This document shows positions 1 to 13,259 of a stretch of 64,000 bases of DNA, piece after piece (within the stretch, counting starts at the first letter, position 1; each line of letters opens with the position of its first letter). The notes under the pieces are model-generated. The model was not told the DNA's origin. It did no database searches and saw only the letters and a program-made list of their open reading frames with translations. Origin of the DNA: Chrysomallon squamiferum. Taxonomy: Eukaryota > Mollusca > Gastropoda > Neomphalida > Peltospiridae. The position numbers were made by a program, and so were the translations under genes. Location: positions 4,813,764 through 4,877,763 of the forward strand of contig CM022670.1 in assembly GCA_012295275.1 (NCBI GenBank), in the 5' to 3' direction.

Positions 1-1717
1 TAATTTAAGGCATGGCCATTTTTAAATACAACATTTAAGTATTATCTTTTATGCTTTTATATTTAATATATATATATATATATTTAGAAGTATGACACCT
101 AAAACTGAATATTAATTTACTTTCTGTACTTAATGACATTGAAGAGTAATGGAAAGATAACTTTATCTCAACTTCCTGCAGACATGACTGATGCCATCAG
201 GAAACTAGGAAACGGTTCCCTGTGCTGTCTTCCATTAGCATGTATTGACCTGTGATCATGTGGCTACACGGTTTCCATGGTAATGAGATCACAGCAGGTA
301 GCCTGCACATCACAGACATTGTCAAAATTCCAAAAGATTGGGCTACATAATCAATTCGATGTGGGAATGATGACATCACAGTATGATATCCTTGTAAACG
401 TATTTTTGTTATCAGGATGAAAGTAAACCAGGTTTAGTTTTGTGTGGATCTGATAGGACAGAGATAGAAATAACACAGGCTGGGGTGATCTGAACAAATA
501 CTGTCTTTGTTGGATGCTGCATGACAGGACAAGGAAAATGTTGATTTAATTAAGCAATATTTCACTCTGTATCATATATTGTAAGTGCAGCTGCTAGTAA
601 GATAGAAGATGCATTAAAATGAAATATTTTAGATACGTATACTCCCAAAACAATAAAGAATGATGTTAGATATCCTAAAAATTAGACATTTCTACATTCT
701 TATTAAATTACTAATGAAAATAAAAATTTGTGTACAAAAGACACAGTGATAAAACTTTGAAAGATATATAACAACCAAGCAATAATAGCCAAACTGATTG
801 ATTGAACATAGAGATATTATAAATATACCCATACACACATAGAGACAGAGAGAGAGAGACAGATACACAGAAAGAATGATGGAGAGATGGAGAGACAAAA
901 AAAATGGCAGAGAGATGTCAATATATCAACATAGACAAACATGATGATGTTGAGACTTGTATATATAAAAATACAAAACATACATTTCTTTTCTCACATG
1001 AACAAGACACCCTAATTAGACTAGTGTTAATATTTAGGCTTGTACATGCAGGAGTAAAATACAATATCTTATAATCATAACTGTACATGTACCAATGAGT
1101 AAAATACAATATCTTATAATCATAACTCTACATGTACCAATGAGTAAAATACACTATCAAAACACTGCTCTATAATCTTAACTGTGTTTATCTAACAATG
1201 ACCATTGTCATCAAAGAGGTCCATGAACAACAGACAAAGATTTATAAGACAAATAATTGATATATTGATGAACACAGAACAATGGCATGTCTTAGAGTGA
1301 TAAAACACCATTCAACACAATACAATACTCATTCCACTTGTTTCGGTCCTTTTTTTTTTTTAAACTTATTTATTTCCATATGATACAACGGAGCTCTGTC
1401 TGTCAGCAGTAAAGAACACTTAAATCAGGTTTAAATTAAAATGTCACACTCTGACAAAAGCTTGAAATCCAGAGCACTAAAGGTGATACCTCGGTCTCCA
1501 GTGTGGTCATGGGCAATAACAGAAGATTTATTTCTCAAATTTCTCTAATTGTAGGTCATCAGAATAGTTGTTCTGTATTTCCACTGTACAACAACTGAAC
1601 TGAATAGTGAGATACTCATCTGGAGGCTACAGGTAATAACATACACTCATCTGGAGGTCAAAGGTGATAATGAACAGAGATCTACTAATAAAGAAAATCC
1701 ATCTAGAGGCTAAGGGT
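1..1717. other. AT-rich flank with no supported gene
   Basis: No reading frame with splice or homology support was seen. The stretch holds short TA and GA runs, the 45-bp tandem repeat, and possible minus-strand polyadenylation hexamers that would fit the protocadherin 3'UTR. A moderately GC-balanced block at 180-370 is unexplained. Confidence 0.5.
1052..1165 (+). repeat. 45-bp tandem repeat, about 2.5 copies
   Basis: The unit begins GAGTAAAATACAATATC at 1052 and 1097, and a third, diverging copy starts at 1142. The first two copies differ at one or two positions, which indicates a recent local duplication. Confidence 0.85.
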
Positions 1718-1786
1718 TTACAATGAACTCTCTGTCATCTTTCCTGCCTGTGTCATGCAGTTCATGTAACGGTTCTCAAAGAGTTT
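1718..1786 (-). CDS. Candidate terminal coding exon of the protocadherin
   Basis: Exon B of the protocadherin ends in phase 0, so a last exon is needed. At 1786 a long pyrimidine tract on the minus strand (about 1850-1805) is followed by its first AG (ATAAAG). The sequence then reads 22 codons in phase 0, starting KLFENRYMN and ending KMTESSL, with stop TAA at 1718-1720. With it the receptor would be 946 residues. Downstream minus-strand AATAAA-like hexamers lie near 1530 and 1370. The phase, the clean acceptor and the non-repetitive composition support the call. No homology was recognised, and the true last exon could lie outside the window. Confidence 0.42.
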   Translation of the reverse strand, partial: KLFENRYMNCMTQAGKMTESSL

Positions 1787-4700
1787 CTTTATGAAGATGT
1801 TTTGACAAAAATGAGACATGGAGGGAAAAAAAAGAAAACATTTGACAATGTGTGGTTAATCATCTGAGACAAATGAAGATTGACTGATAGTGTCATGTGT
1901 TGAGAACAGTTAGTGTATTGAACACACTAAACTGTATGACTGTGTGAGAAAAGTTTGTAGTTCAGTGGTTAGAGCTGCAGGAGTGAGGATTGATTGGAGA
2001 CAGGATCAATCTTTCTCAGAATGATACGATATCTGTGTCCCGTTCCAGCACACAAAGATGAAACTTGGTTTCAGAAAATTTCTGTTTCTTGTAACCACAC
2101 TGTCTTATCTTAACAGTTTATCAAAACTCTGTGGTATGTGTTTTCCTGTTTGTGAAAATGTGAATACAGAAGATTCCCAGCTGTTAACAAGAACAACTCA
2201 CATAAAGATTAGCTGATAAAGGATTTTCACAGTTATACCAAAACTGTTTCTTAATTTACTGTGTTGGAACAGAAGTGCATAGAATTGATTTTAATTGATA
2301 TTCAAAGACATATTCAGAATTTAAAAATTTTGTTCATCTTTCAGAATTTATATTTATTTAAAATTGTCAAAACACTGAAAATGCCACAATGAATACACAA
2401 TTCTAAATTGGACAAAGATCAAACTTTTATTCAAGTTGATTAAATCAAGAGAGATAAAAACTTGATAAAATGGATTACAGAATTTATTTATTTTAAAATT
2501 AAAAACGTAAATAATGTAAAACACATAAAAACAGAAACATATATGGACAACTGGACAGGTATAAACACACACACACACACACACAGATAAATGGACATGT
2601 AAGAACACATACATATACACGGATGGATGAATATCTGCTTTATATAACAATACAATGTACTAAAACACTCACTGATTCAAATGAAACACTAAATTAATTT
2701 GTATAAAGCAGGTAAAAACGCAGACACACTCATGGATGGATGGACAAATAATACTTAGGAGTTAACCACAACCTTCACTTCAGGTTCTAAACATTATCCA
2801 CTTAAATAATAATGAAAAAAAGTTTATACTTCAGAATAAGCTTAGGCTTTTCACCTTTACAAAGAGTAAGAGGCAATAAAAAAGAAAGATAAGTTAGCCA
2901 GTTAAAATCTTAAAGCTAATTAACCATGTAATAACAAGATTATGTTCTACCACCAGCTGGGATTATCAGTAGAGATTTTTTTGCTAAAATGTGACCCATA
3001 CACACAAAATATCCATAAAGATCTTTTCTTTTATTTATTTTTTATTTTATTTTATTTTATTTTATTTTATTTTTTTTAATTCCTACTGATTTATTTATTT
3101 GTCAGTAAGTTATTTTTGACTGACAATATTATTTTTTTTTTGTCATTTTCCTTGTTTCTTTTTCTTTCCTTCCTGACTTTGTTTATCTTATCTTTCTTTA
3201 TGTTTTAAGGTATTTACTGATAAAAAAATATATATACAAGACTTGTTGTTTCATGATTCAAAATGAAGTTATAGTATTTTTTGATGCTAGTCTTGCCTGG
3301 CCTTTTTAAAACACATTTGCTTTTTTTGAATTTTGAATTTTTATTTTTATTATTATTATTATTTTTTTTATCTATATATGATGCATTTAATTATCTTAAT
3401 AAATATAATTTTCTATGTAGAATCTGTTATAATAAAATCTTACAACAAAATCATCAATGTAATGATTTCAAATTTCACAACTGTTAATAATTCCTAGACA
3501 TACAGATTGACAGACAGAAAAATACAGAGAGAAAGACAGAGATAGATAGATAGATAGATACACTGATACATTGATAAACAGACCACTAATTTTTATAAAA
3601 TCAAAATTTAAAAACTTAACACAATCAATTCATCTATATCAAACTAGCACACAGCAAAAATATTATTAAAAAAAAAATTTTTTTGGTTGCAGCTTATAAA
3701 AACTCAACAGCAATAGTTTTATTTGTCTTTAAGGTACCTTTCATGGAAAATGGTCTCAAATGAACAGCATTAGAAATAATGATTTAAAAAACCCCAGCAG
3801 TTTCCAAACTGTAGATACCAGTGTCAGTAAATCATGAAAGTTAATTAAACAAAAAGAGATAATAATAATTAGATGTGAAATGTGAACCCAAATAAAACTG
3901 ATTACAGTAAGACATGGGAAGGTTAATAGTGTTAAAATGAGTAAAGTTTGATTACAGACTCAGTCTTTAGGTGTAAAGATAAATCCCATTATTATTATTA
4001 TTATTATTAGTGATAGTAGTAGTAGTTAATTATTTATTTACTTATTTATTTATTTACTTATTCATTCATTCATTCATTATTATGTTAATACTTCTATTAT
4101 TATTATTATTATTATTATTATATTATTATTATTATTTTGTTATGATCGGTTTCTTTTTTTTTAATTTTTTTTTCTTAAAATCTTTTCCATCATTTCCTTT
4201 TCTTTCTTTCTTTCTGTCTAGTTTGCTTTTCTCTTTCTTTCATTCTTTTCTCCTTTTATGGATGTATTGTATTTATAATCATCATCATCATCAAAATCAT
4301 CACCATCAATTATAATATTTAAACTTATTTTTACTTTGATATAAAAAAAAAATCCAGCATTGTAATAATTCAACACTGTCTTGCTCTGTTTCTTTCATTT
4401 ATTTCTTTTTTTTTTCCTTCTGTCTTCCTTCTTTTTTTTTTTTTTTTGATATGAAATTCTTTGTCAAACCAGCTTCAAATACACTAGACATAGCAGCTTG
4501 CTGTTACCAGCCCAGTGTGCATACACACACATGTACGTACAGAGTGACAGAATGCCTGTTTCTTCAATAACCTATACACAACAGACTGTCACTTGCATCC
4601 CTGGCATAGTGATAGGTGTGACAAGGTGTGACAACAAGGGCATGTCCAACTCTTGGGGTTATCATCTCAGTGTCACTAGGCAAGGTAATTTATTTTGTTT

Positions 4701-6255
4701 TTTATCAATTAAAAAAAAAAAAAAAACCCCAGTAGAGTGGACGGTTAAGAAAAATGAAAAAGAATATGATGGTTTAATGTACTGTTTAAAATAAATGAAT
4801 TAATAAAAATTTGTGAAAGTTTGAAAAATTTTACAGATATGTAACCTCTAGTAAAATCACAATTATAAAAAAAAAAAAAAAAACCCTCAAAAAAACAACT
4901 TTTAAAAACTTTTAAAAAAATAATTAAAAAAACCAACACATTTTAGTCATTTGTTTTAGTTTAAATTCAATTCCCTTATATTTTAGTTTACTTAATTATT
5001 TTATTTTACTCTACTCTACTCTGCTAAACTATACTATACTTTAATTTATTTTATTTTTTATCTTATTTTATTCTATTATTTTATTATTATTTTTAATTAT
5101 TATTCTATTTTCGTTTATTTATTCCCTCACAACAATAACCAAAAATAACAGTTTGAAAATTAATAAATCATAATTCACCTAGAACTTAAAACAGTCTCAG
5201 ATCCTTTTCATCATTCACCTTGTTGTCACACAAAACAATAAAAACTCAAACACACACATCAGAACAACAGTTTCACACTGTTGACACATAACAACAGCAT
5301 CCTTCAGCAACAACCACCACTTCATTCATTTACCACACAAACAACAGTGTCCACAGTTTCTCACAAAAACAGTAATTCCATCTAATAAATATTTCAGTTT
5401 CTGTCTCATTTTCGTGCTGTCTGATTTAGCAAAAATCAGATTAGAATTAATTGTAGCAGAGCATGCTCAGAGAACATAAAGCCATAAATACCTGACAAGA
5501 CCTTCACACAGAAACAATGAATACTTTAATAATATATACAATAAGAACTATTAACACATCCGTACACAAACTATTAATTATTTGACAACACAGGAGATAC
5601 AAAATGTTAACACTTTAACTGCCAGGCCCTAAAGGGCATGGGATATAGAAAGAGTATGTTTAAGGTTTAGCTGTGATAGTTGGAATACATAGTTTAAATA
5701 CAATTTGTTTATTTAAAGATTACTGTTTTTGTTTTTGAGAACCCAGTCTTTAATAATTATAAAGTAAAAATAAAGTATATATGTTGAAATTCCAATATAT
5801 CATAAATATTATAAATAAAACCTTTGTTAATGTGAATAAATAGTTTAAATATATTTTGTACTGTTCCTAACAACTGTTTTGTTGTGTTGTCGACATCTAT
5901 CTTTTACTGATAATAAAGTATGTTTATAAAGTATTGGTAACAAGTTGAGGCTCCCATATAAAAATTATTAATACATTAACATTACATCCATAGATCAACA
6001 ATTAACACTTGTATACCCAGTAAATAATTAATAAAATATTTTTAAACTCTTTTGTAAAGCCAAACATTGTGCCCATGATAGGCATGCATGACAAGAATTA
6101 CCCATACCAACAGCAATAAATAAGACTTCAATAATATATAAACATATAAGTATTTCATAATTTTGATAACATTATATATAAACAGTTAACACTTTCAAAC
6201 AGTTAACATTATTTTCTACTACATGTTTTACTACTACTACTACTACTACTACTAC

Positions 6256-6295
<40 letters not shown>

Positions 6296-6523
6296 CCTTT
6301 AACAACCAGCACAAATAAAAATTTAACATTTTAATAACATTATAAATAAAACTCATTAACACTACTAACACATTTACATTTAAATCATCAACACTTCAAC
6401 AAACAGGTGTCAGTTGGAAAAAGGCTAACACAACCAGACTACAAACATTAAATAAAAATTAAATATTTTTAGAAAAAAAAAAATATAATATATATATAAT
6501 AATAACAAAACAAAATGTCTCAC
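1787..6523 (-). other. Probable last intron of the protocadherin, AT-rich repeats
   Basis: No convincing gene lies here. Contents are (TTTTA)n near 3040-3070, GATA repeats at 3541-3560, TTA/TTAT arrays at 3986-4135, and a (TAC)n then (TTA)n run at 6230-6295. A less AT-rich block at 4490-4690 is open on both strands but lacks credible splice sites. If the terminal exon call is wrong, this is plain intergenic or intronic DNA. Confidence 0.5.
1953..2040 (+). repeat. SINE-like tRNA-derived fragment
   Basis: TAGTTCAGTGGTTAGAGC matches the tRNA A-box region (internal pol III promoter) very well. A B box is not clear downstream, so this is a decayed or partial element and not a tRNA gene. Confidence 0.35.
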
Positions 6524-9500
6524 CTTTCCTTCGGCAGCCAGGACCTGCTGTGTCTGCTGAGGAGAAGTCCTGTGAGAGTTTATGTGCTGCAAAGCCTGGT
6601 GAAGCCTGAAGGAAGCGAGCTGGTTCAGCTTTTGATGATCTCGATCAGCCAGGACGTTGTCCTCGAGGACATCGTTGGACAAGCCCACTTTGAAGATGTG
6701 TTTCTCCTCGAGGCTGTCATTGGAAGCAGGCTGCAAGGGAGAGAGTGAAACAAAGGAGACATTAAAGAGGTTAAAATGTGTTTATGGATGTTGATAACAA
6801 TCTGATAATGGTAACAAAAGGGAGATGAGTAAGTGTATCAAGAGGTTTTCTTTGATAACGTGGATTTTAGCTCCAGGTGTTACAGGTTCAAATGGTTGTA
6901 GGGTGGAAGTTATAACATACTGACTTTAAAATGGTTTTAAAAAGTTTGATAAAATCTCGATTTTTTTATTTTTTTATCCAGGGTCAACAGTGTAGTTGCG
7001 GTGGGGGAAAAAAATGAAAGAAATAAAAAATGTTGTGGTATAAAGAATAAAATATTTTATTTATTTGTTTATTATAAAGGAAATGTTTGCAGGGCAGAGT
7101 TTAAACTATTGACATTAAAATGGTTAAATTTATCAGATTTCTTTTGTTTTATTAAATTGTTGTTGTTGTAATACAAATACCAAAAAATAGTTTTCTTAAT
7201 GTTAAATCATTGATTTATATTTAATGTATTATTATTATTTTTTTTTTTTTTATTTATTTAAGTTAGAATTAAAACAACTCTAGACCACTTCTATAAGTTC
7301 TTAGATAAGTCATAATATTTAAGTTTCTGTAATTAAAATGTTGTTATTTGTCATCATCATCATTATATTAATTTTTTAAATTTTATTTTATTTTATTATT
7401 TTTTTTAATTTCTGTTTTTAAATATATATTTCTTCAATAGCACAAAAGCAATTATTTTTTTTTTTTTTTTTTTAAATTCTCCCTTCAAATCTGGCAACAC
7501 ATTTTAATTGATTTCCCACAATGCTTTTTATATCTGTTTCACACACAACACTTCCTCTTACAGAGCTGAATCAATTCCTGAGGGTCGCACACACAAAACT
7601 AACTCGCTGGCACGGGGTCGAATGTTTGCGTCCTGCAAACTTCCGTGGGCCTAAAACCTACACAGGAGGGTCTTTCTTTTCACTGCAGAATGTAAAACTT
7701 TGCAGAAAATTTAAATATAATGGCAGGATAAAGAGATTTGGGATCTGTGGCAGTTTGTTGAAGGATTTCCACATAGTATCAGACAGAAGAATATCCGCTT
7801 TTTTTTTTTTTACACCAGGAACAAAAGATTTTTCTGTAACAGTAAGAAATGGGATTACCAGATGGGATGTCCTGTGTGACAATTTAATGGTGGTATAGTC
7901 AAGAAAAAAAAAAAAAGAAAAAGTTTAACAAAAGGGATGTTCTGTATGTCAAATTATTGCTGATACAGAAAATAAAAAAAATAAAAAATTAACTGATGGA
8001 CATCATATCTGTCAATTTAATAAGTGGTAAAAAAAAAAAAAAAAAAAAAAGGACTAACAGATGGTACTATAGAAAGAAAGAAAAAAAAAATGGGGATTAC
8101 AATACGGGATGTCCTGTGTGCAGATTTTATAGTGGTATAGAAAGAAGAGCTTATTAAAAGCTCAAGTACAACCATGATTTGAGTTTGCACATGAGATTAA
8201 ATTTGGGAAAGGAAACTTGGGTTTGAATTCATGGGCATTTTAATTGATAGTTAAAACAGGATTAGGATTAAATTAATAATTGGGTAGAAATGATATTAAA
8301 TAAATATTTGATACAGATTTATAAAAAAAAAAAAAATTTTTTTAGAAATAAAATGGAAATTATTGCATTTTTATTTTAAACAATAAAAATAAAATCATTC
8401 TTTACTTTTTAATAATCATTATAATAGTATAAAATAATATGCATTAATATATTTTTATAATTTATTACTATTACTGTTTTTATTATTATTTATTTATTGA
8501 GTTGTATATCCACAATTTTTAAATTTTAGATTTAAAAAAATAAAAAAGAATCTACTGATAATTTGCTACTGCTACTACCATAACTACTATTACTACTGCT
8601 TATTACTGCTCATACTAGTAGTCATACAACTGAATTACTGCTACAATCTACTCATACAACTGAATTACTACAACTATTACTACTTCTATTGCTATTTATA
8701 CAACTACTAATACTATTACAAATAACATTAAAAAAACAGACACAAAATGACAATGACAGGGGGTGTATGTGTATGTGTGAGTGTGTTTGTTGTTGTTCTT
8801 ATTATTGTTAGTATTATTTGTAGTATTATTACCATTTGTATTAATAGTAACAGTGGTAATACCAGCAGTATATATAACTTCTGCAATCTGTTAATATAAT
8901 GTATAAACACACACATACATACACATACACATACAGACACTTATAACAACAACAACAACAACAATAATAATAAATAAATTAGTCAATTAATTAAAAACAA
9001 GCTCTGCTCACCTTATCTAAGGAATCATTCAGCTGATGTTCTTTACCAGTCCTGTCGCTTGTCAGATCGTGAACACTGCAAGATTTGCCATCACTTGCTG
9101 TGCCCGAGTTTGAGGAGAAGGAATTTTTATAAGCTTTGTCTTTGTCACACTTTCTGATGTAGCAGACGACAAGGAGCACAGAGGCAGCTATCACAACAGT
9201 CGCACAGACGAGAGTAATCACAATCACAACATTCTGGTCACCGCCGACAGCTGAAGAACTGTCTCCAACCTGGAATCTGAGGAACACTTTGAGAAGAGTC
9301 CTGTTGAACAGGGAATCGTCCTGCTTGTCCACAGCTGTGATTAGTAGTTCGTAGTAGCCGATGTTTGAACTGTCGACGTCTTGAAACAAGTATATCTGTC
9401 CCGATGTTTCGTTGATGTTGAATATGTTGGATACGTTTTTGTCCATTAATTTGTATATTACGCCTTTTGAATCGATGTCGGGGTCATCGGCCCGTACCCA

Positions 9501-11576
9501 CGATATGACACTGTTTGCCGTTTTAGGGACATACACAGTGACACTGTAGTTTTCGCTGTTTGGAAATATGAACATCGGTTTGTTGTCGTTTTGGTCTACG
9601 ATGATGATTTTGACGTCAGCTACACCGCTAAGGGGAGCTGGCGCGTGATCAGTCGCTATCACGTTGAAGTTGTAAATGTTCTTTGCCTCTGCGTCAATGT
9701 TTCCGGTTGTGACAATACTTCCGTTTTGAAGAATGGTAAAAGGGAGATGATTCAGAGTGTATGAAGGAGACAGAACGAAGGAGAAGTGGCCACCTAAACC
9801 GGTATCGTTGTCAGTTGCTGAAACGTTTCCTACAATGGTATTGACAGGGCAGTTTTCCACGATGTAAAACAGGTACGACTTCTGCGAAAATTCCGGGTGT
9901 TCGTCATTTACGTCAAGAATAGTGACCATGACCTTAGCCGAAGCTGTGAGAGGAGGTGAACCACCATCCACAGCAAATACAGAAAAATTGTACAGAGCTA
10001 ACGTCTCACGGTCGAAGCTCTGCAAAGCCTTGATCATAAAGGTGCCACGTGGAATGAAAAAATAGGGCCGTGCATTTTCTGAAAGAAAGTAAGTAATTTG
10101 TGAATTAATACCGACGTCGTTGTCCGCAGCTGCTACTTGCAAGATAGTGTCATTCACTGCATTATTCTCGGGTATGTAGGCTTCGTACCATTTCTGTAGA
10201 AATCTGGGCGCGTTGTCGTTTTCATCGTCAACGACAACGTCAAACGTTGCACTGGTGTTTAACTTCTGTTCCCCAGAATCCTCGCAGTAAATAACAACAG
10301 TGTATTTCGCAATGGCTTCCCTGTTTAGCTGTTTGGCCACAACTACTTTATATTCGTTAACATCCAGTTGTTTCAAGTCAAAGTCGGCCGTCTGGCTGTA
10401 ACATCTCACGTTGCCATTTCTGCCCGTGTCTGGGTCGGATATTTTGACATGAGCAAACGCGTAGCCTATTTTCTTCGATTCTGACACATGAGCTGTCGAA
10501 AGCCCATTAAACAAGTTCACAGTAATGGACGGACGTTGATTGTTTGTGTCAAGAATTTCTATGTCTATGAAAGCTTGAGATGATTTTGTTGGGGAACCAC
10601 GATCAGTGGCCTCCACAATAACTCTCATATTTCCACTGGGCAAGGCTTTTTTAATTCTCAGTTCCCCCGAGTGTTCGTCAATCTCAAAATGCTGTTTGAT
10701 TTCGTTTGGCTGATGACTGCTAAGCTGATAGAGGATTTCTTTATTCACTCCTATATCTCTGTCTGTGGCTTTCACTGTAAAGAACACGGTGTGCAAAGGT
10801 GTGTTTTCCTTCACCGTGACGTTGTACACGGTGTGCGTGAACTCGGGCGAGTTGTCGTTCACATCTGAGATGGAAATGTTAACCAGCGTGGAGCTGCTTC
10901 TTTGAGGAGTTCCGTTATCTTTCGCTATCAACGTCAGCAAGTAAGAGTCTGTTTTCTCTCTGTCGAGCGCGCTTTTAACAGAAACACTCACAGTCGACGT
11001 ACCGTCCAAATTTTTCGTGAAACTCACTCCGAAAGGGGCATCTGGCGGTACGAGTTCGTAACTCTTTAAAGAATTTTTATCGGTGTCGACATCAACAGCT
11101 CCGTCGAAGGAGAACGAAACTCCGATTTGAGACGACTCGGGAATCTCGAGCGACACGGATTTTTCTGGAAAAGATGGCTTGTTATCGTTGGTATCTTCCA
11201 CTACTATCTTGATCTCATAGCTGTAAAATGAGGTGTCGGAGTGAACTGCCACTTCCAGTAACAGTTCACATTCTGACGTAAACAGACACAGCTTTTCCCG
11301 ATCCACACGTGCCGCTGTGTACAGGCTCCCTTCCCCCGAGCTGATGTTGAAGAGTTTGGCCTGCGGGTTTCCTGCTTGTAGAATGCTGTATGTAAGAGTG
11401 CCGAGGCTGTCGGAACCGACGATGTCTTTCAGTGACGTGTCCTGTCTGATATTTCCTATAAACGTGTTCAGCGGTAGTTCTTCTTCAATAGTGTACGTGA
11501 CGTCAGCGGCTGAAGTTAGCTGGTATGTGGCGGCAAGAATTATAATTAGAAGCATTGTAATAAACTCCTTCGTCAT
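6524..11576 (-). CDS. Protocadherin, large ectodomain exon plus first cytoplasmic exon
   Basis: Calcium-dependent adhesion receptor of the cadherin superfamily, presumably neuronal and homophilic. Exon A (11576-9012, 855 codons) has a signal peptide at residues 1-23 and six repeat-end motifs: DTNDNKP 128-134, DVNDNSP 238-244, DTNNQRP 343-349, DENDNAP 451-457, DVNDEHP 555-561 and DQNDNKP 661-667. A seventh, membrane-proximal repeat follows, then a membrane span at about 783-806 and a basic stop-transfer YIRKCDKDK. Exon A ends TTAGATAAG before donor GTGAGC, in phase 0. Exon B (6730-6524, 69 codons) follows acceptor CTCCCTTGCAG. It encodes a hydrophilic, Gln/His-rich cytoplasmic stretch (starts PASNDSLEEKHIF) and ends AAG before donor GTGAGA, again in phase 0. 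One giant exon for the whole ectodomain is typical of protocadherins, which are greatly expanded in cephalopods. The ATG is the first codon before a hydrophobic leader. The repeat 3 boundary is degenerate. Intron A-B is 2.3 kb. Confidence 0.93.
7845..8150 (+). repeat. Degenerate A-rich tandem repeat, about five copies
   Basis: The theme GATGGGATGTCCTGTGTG...AATTTA.TGGTGGTATAG followed by an A-rich run recurs at about 7860, 7927, 7993, 8050 and 8091, with spacing of 40-80 bases. The first and last copies are the best preserved. A 125-codon plus-strand reading frame overlapping the first copy is probably not coding. Confidence 0.6.
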
Positions 11577-11958
11577 ATTTTTCTTTCATTTAGTTCTGAT
11601 TAACTCTTCTCGAATGTTCCTTTAATAAAAACACTGTCTTTTGAAATATATGTTTTACTATTTTGGCATTTTCTTTTTTCTTTCTTTTCTTTTTGTTCTT
11701 TTCTCTTATGTTTCATATTCTCAGAATCTGACACAAAAACTTCTTTTTTTCCCTTCCTCGTTCTTGTTAAACTCGTGTTTGTGTTTTATACTTCATCTTG
11801 TTAAATCTGTTTTCATATTTAATGTCCCACACCTGTCCTCTGAGTGTCACTCTCAGATAAATATTCCATGACTTGCTCGTTACCTGTCAAACGTGCGTTC
11901 TACCTGCAACACAGAAAAATAAACCATCTATCAATAGCTGATTTAAAATCTAACTAAT

Positions 11959-11960
<2 letters not shown>

Positions 11961-12031
<71 letters not shown>
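11961..12031. repeat. (GA)n microsatellite
   Basis: About 70 bp of uninterrupted GA, inside the 5' intron region of the protocadherin gene. Confidence 0.97.
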
Positions 12032-12033
<2 letters not shown>

Positions 12034-12464
12034 AGAAAAAGAAGAAAATATATGACAGAATCTAAAACCAAAAATGAATGTGACAAATTCCTGTAAAATA
12101 TAAAAAATGGAATAGTTATTTATTTATACGTCAAAACAACCCTGTGTAATATTGTTATTATAACAACAAAAACAATAACAACAACAACGACAATAAATAT
12201 TAGATTTACAAGCACATATCAGCTGAACGCTTTGCAAAAGGTGATATCTCTATCAGTATTTTATTTTAAAAAATAAAATAAATAAACCTAGCCAAACCAA
12301 ACGAAGAAGAAGAAGAAGAAAAAAAAAAGTTTTAGAATAATAAATCATAAATTGTGCAAACACAGAACATCTGATTGAAAATATTGACAGGATTAACAGG
12401 TTCCACTTGAAACAAAAAAAACAAAACAAACAAACAAACAAAAAATAACCGAAGAGTTAATTAC

Positions 12465-12575
12465 CTGCTAGTCGGAGAATAAGACAACAAAACATTGTAA
12501 CACAAACGACAAGCCTGAGTACACACAAATTATACATCAGTTCCTCGACGATTGTAAACCGGGCTGTGAGACCTC
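12465..12575 (-). other. 5' untranslated first exon of the protocadherin
   Basis: On the minus strand the GC-richer stretch ends CGACTAGCAG before a good donor, GTAATT, with the last exon base at 12465. A second splice acceptor, TTCTGTGTTGCAG, occurs near 11907, about 330 bases before the protocadherin ATG. This suggests a noncoding first exon spliced to a 5'UTR segment that continues into the large exon. The transcription start is not visible, so the upstream limit is approximate. Confidence 0.45.
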
Positions 12576-12594
12576 AAACACTCACTCAGCAACT

Positions 12595-12660
12595 CAACAA
12601 TAGAAAACTCCGCCCACTTTCGCGCAAGAACCAATAAAAAATCTCGAATCGTGTTTATCC
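12595..12660 (-). promoter_or_regulatory. Candidate protocadherin promoter (CCAAT box and GC box)
   Basis: Just upstream of the proposed first exon there is a local rise in GC/CpG within AT-rich DNA. It has a GC box (CCGCCC on plus, 12610-12615) and a CCAAT at 12631-12635, both read on the plus strand. No TATA box is evident for the minus direction. Placement next to the 5' exon is the main argument. Confidence 0.35.
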
Positions 12661-13188
12661 CCCTAAACGAGAAACTCCACATGGGACCTGTTATTTTTAA
12701 TAGACTACTTTAATAGTGGGTGGCTTTTTATCGGATTTTATTGACGTTTTAGTAACAGCGATATCGAGCCCCATTAGCTGTGGTGTCGGGGAAATGCCGT
12801 TGTTACAGATGTAAATTTGCCGCGTTACTTAACTGTTGATGCAACAAAGCTTCGGCACGATAAACGTTGCTTGTCAAACAGACATTTGAATGTTTGTTGA
12901 CAGGTTAAAATGCGTGAATGTTTAGCGAACATTTCACACCTTAGTTTTGTTTGTAGTCTTACCTGTGCTCTTTGCCTCGATCAGCAAACAATAATTATGT
13001 TTGTTGTTTACTTTCCTGTTTATTTGACACTTATAGTTATGATCGAAACAATTTAAAACTCGATAACGAGCATGTAGAATAAGGCACAAGTTATAATAAA
13101 TTTAAAATTAGAATAGAAATAAACATACTAATTAGATATGTCTATTTACTTACGGAAAGTAAAATATATGGTATTCCTTTATAAAGGT

Positions 13189-13190
<2 letters not shown>

Positions 13191-13258
<68 letters not shown>
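13191..13258. repeat. (TC)n microsatellite
   Basis: About 66 bp of uninterrupted TC upstream of the protocadherin promoter. It has the opposite orientation to the other (GA)n tracts in the window. Confidence 0.97.

Positions 13259-13259
<1 letters not shown>

Noticed and set aside
4498-4794. Plus-strand 98-codon ORF and an opposing kelch-like minus frame (TPRVGHALVV)
   Set aside because: The block is less AT-rich and open on both strands, but no good acceptor or donor bounds the minus frame and the similarity is too short to trust.
7521-7898. 125-codon plus-strand ORF in the protocadherin intron
   Set aside because: Overlaps the degenerate A-rich repeat and includes poly(T)-encoded phenylalanines; the opposite strand is open too. 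No recognisable protein.
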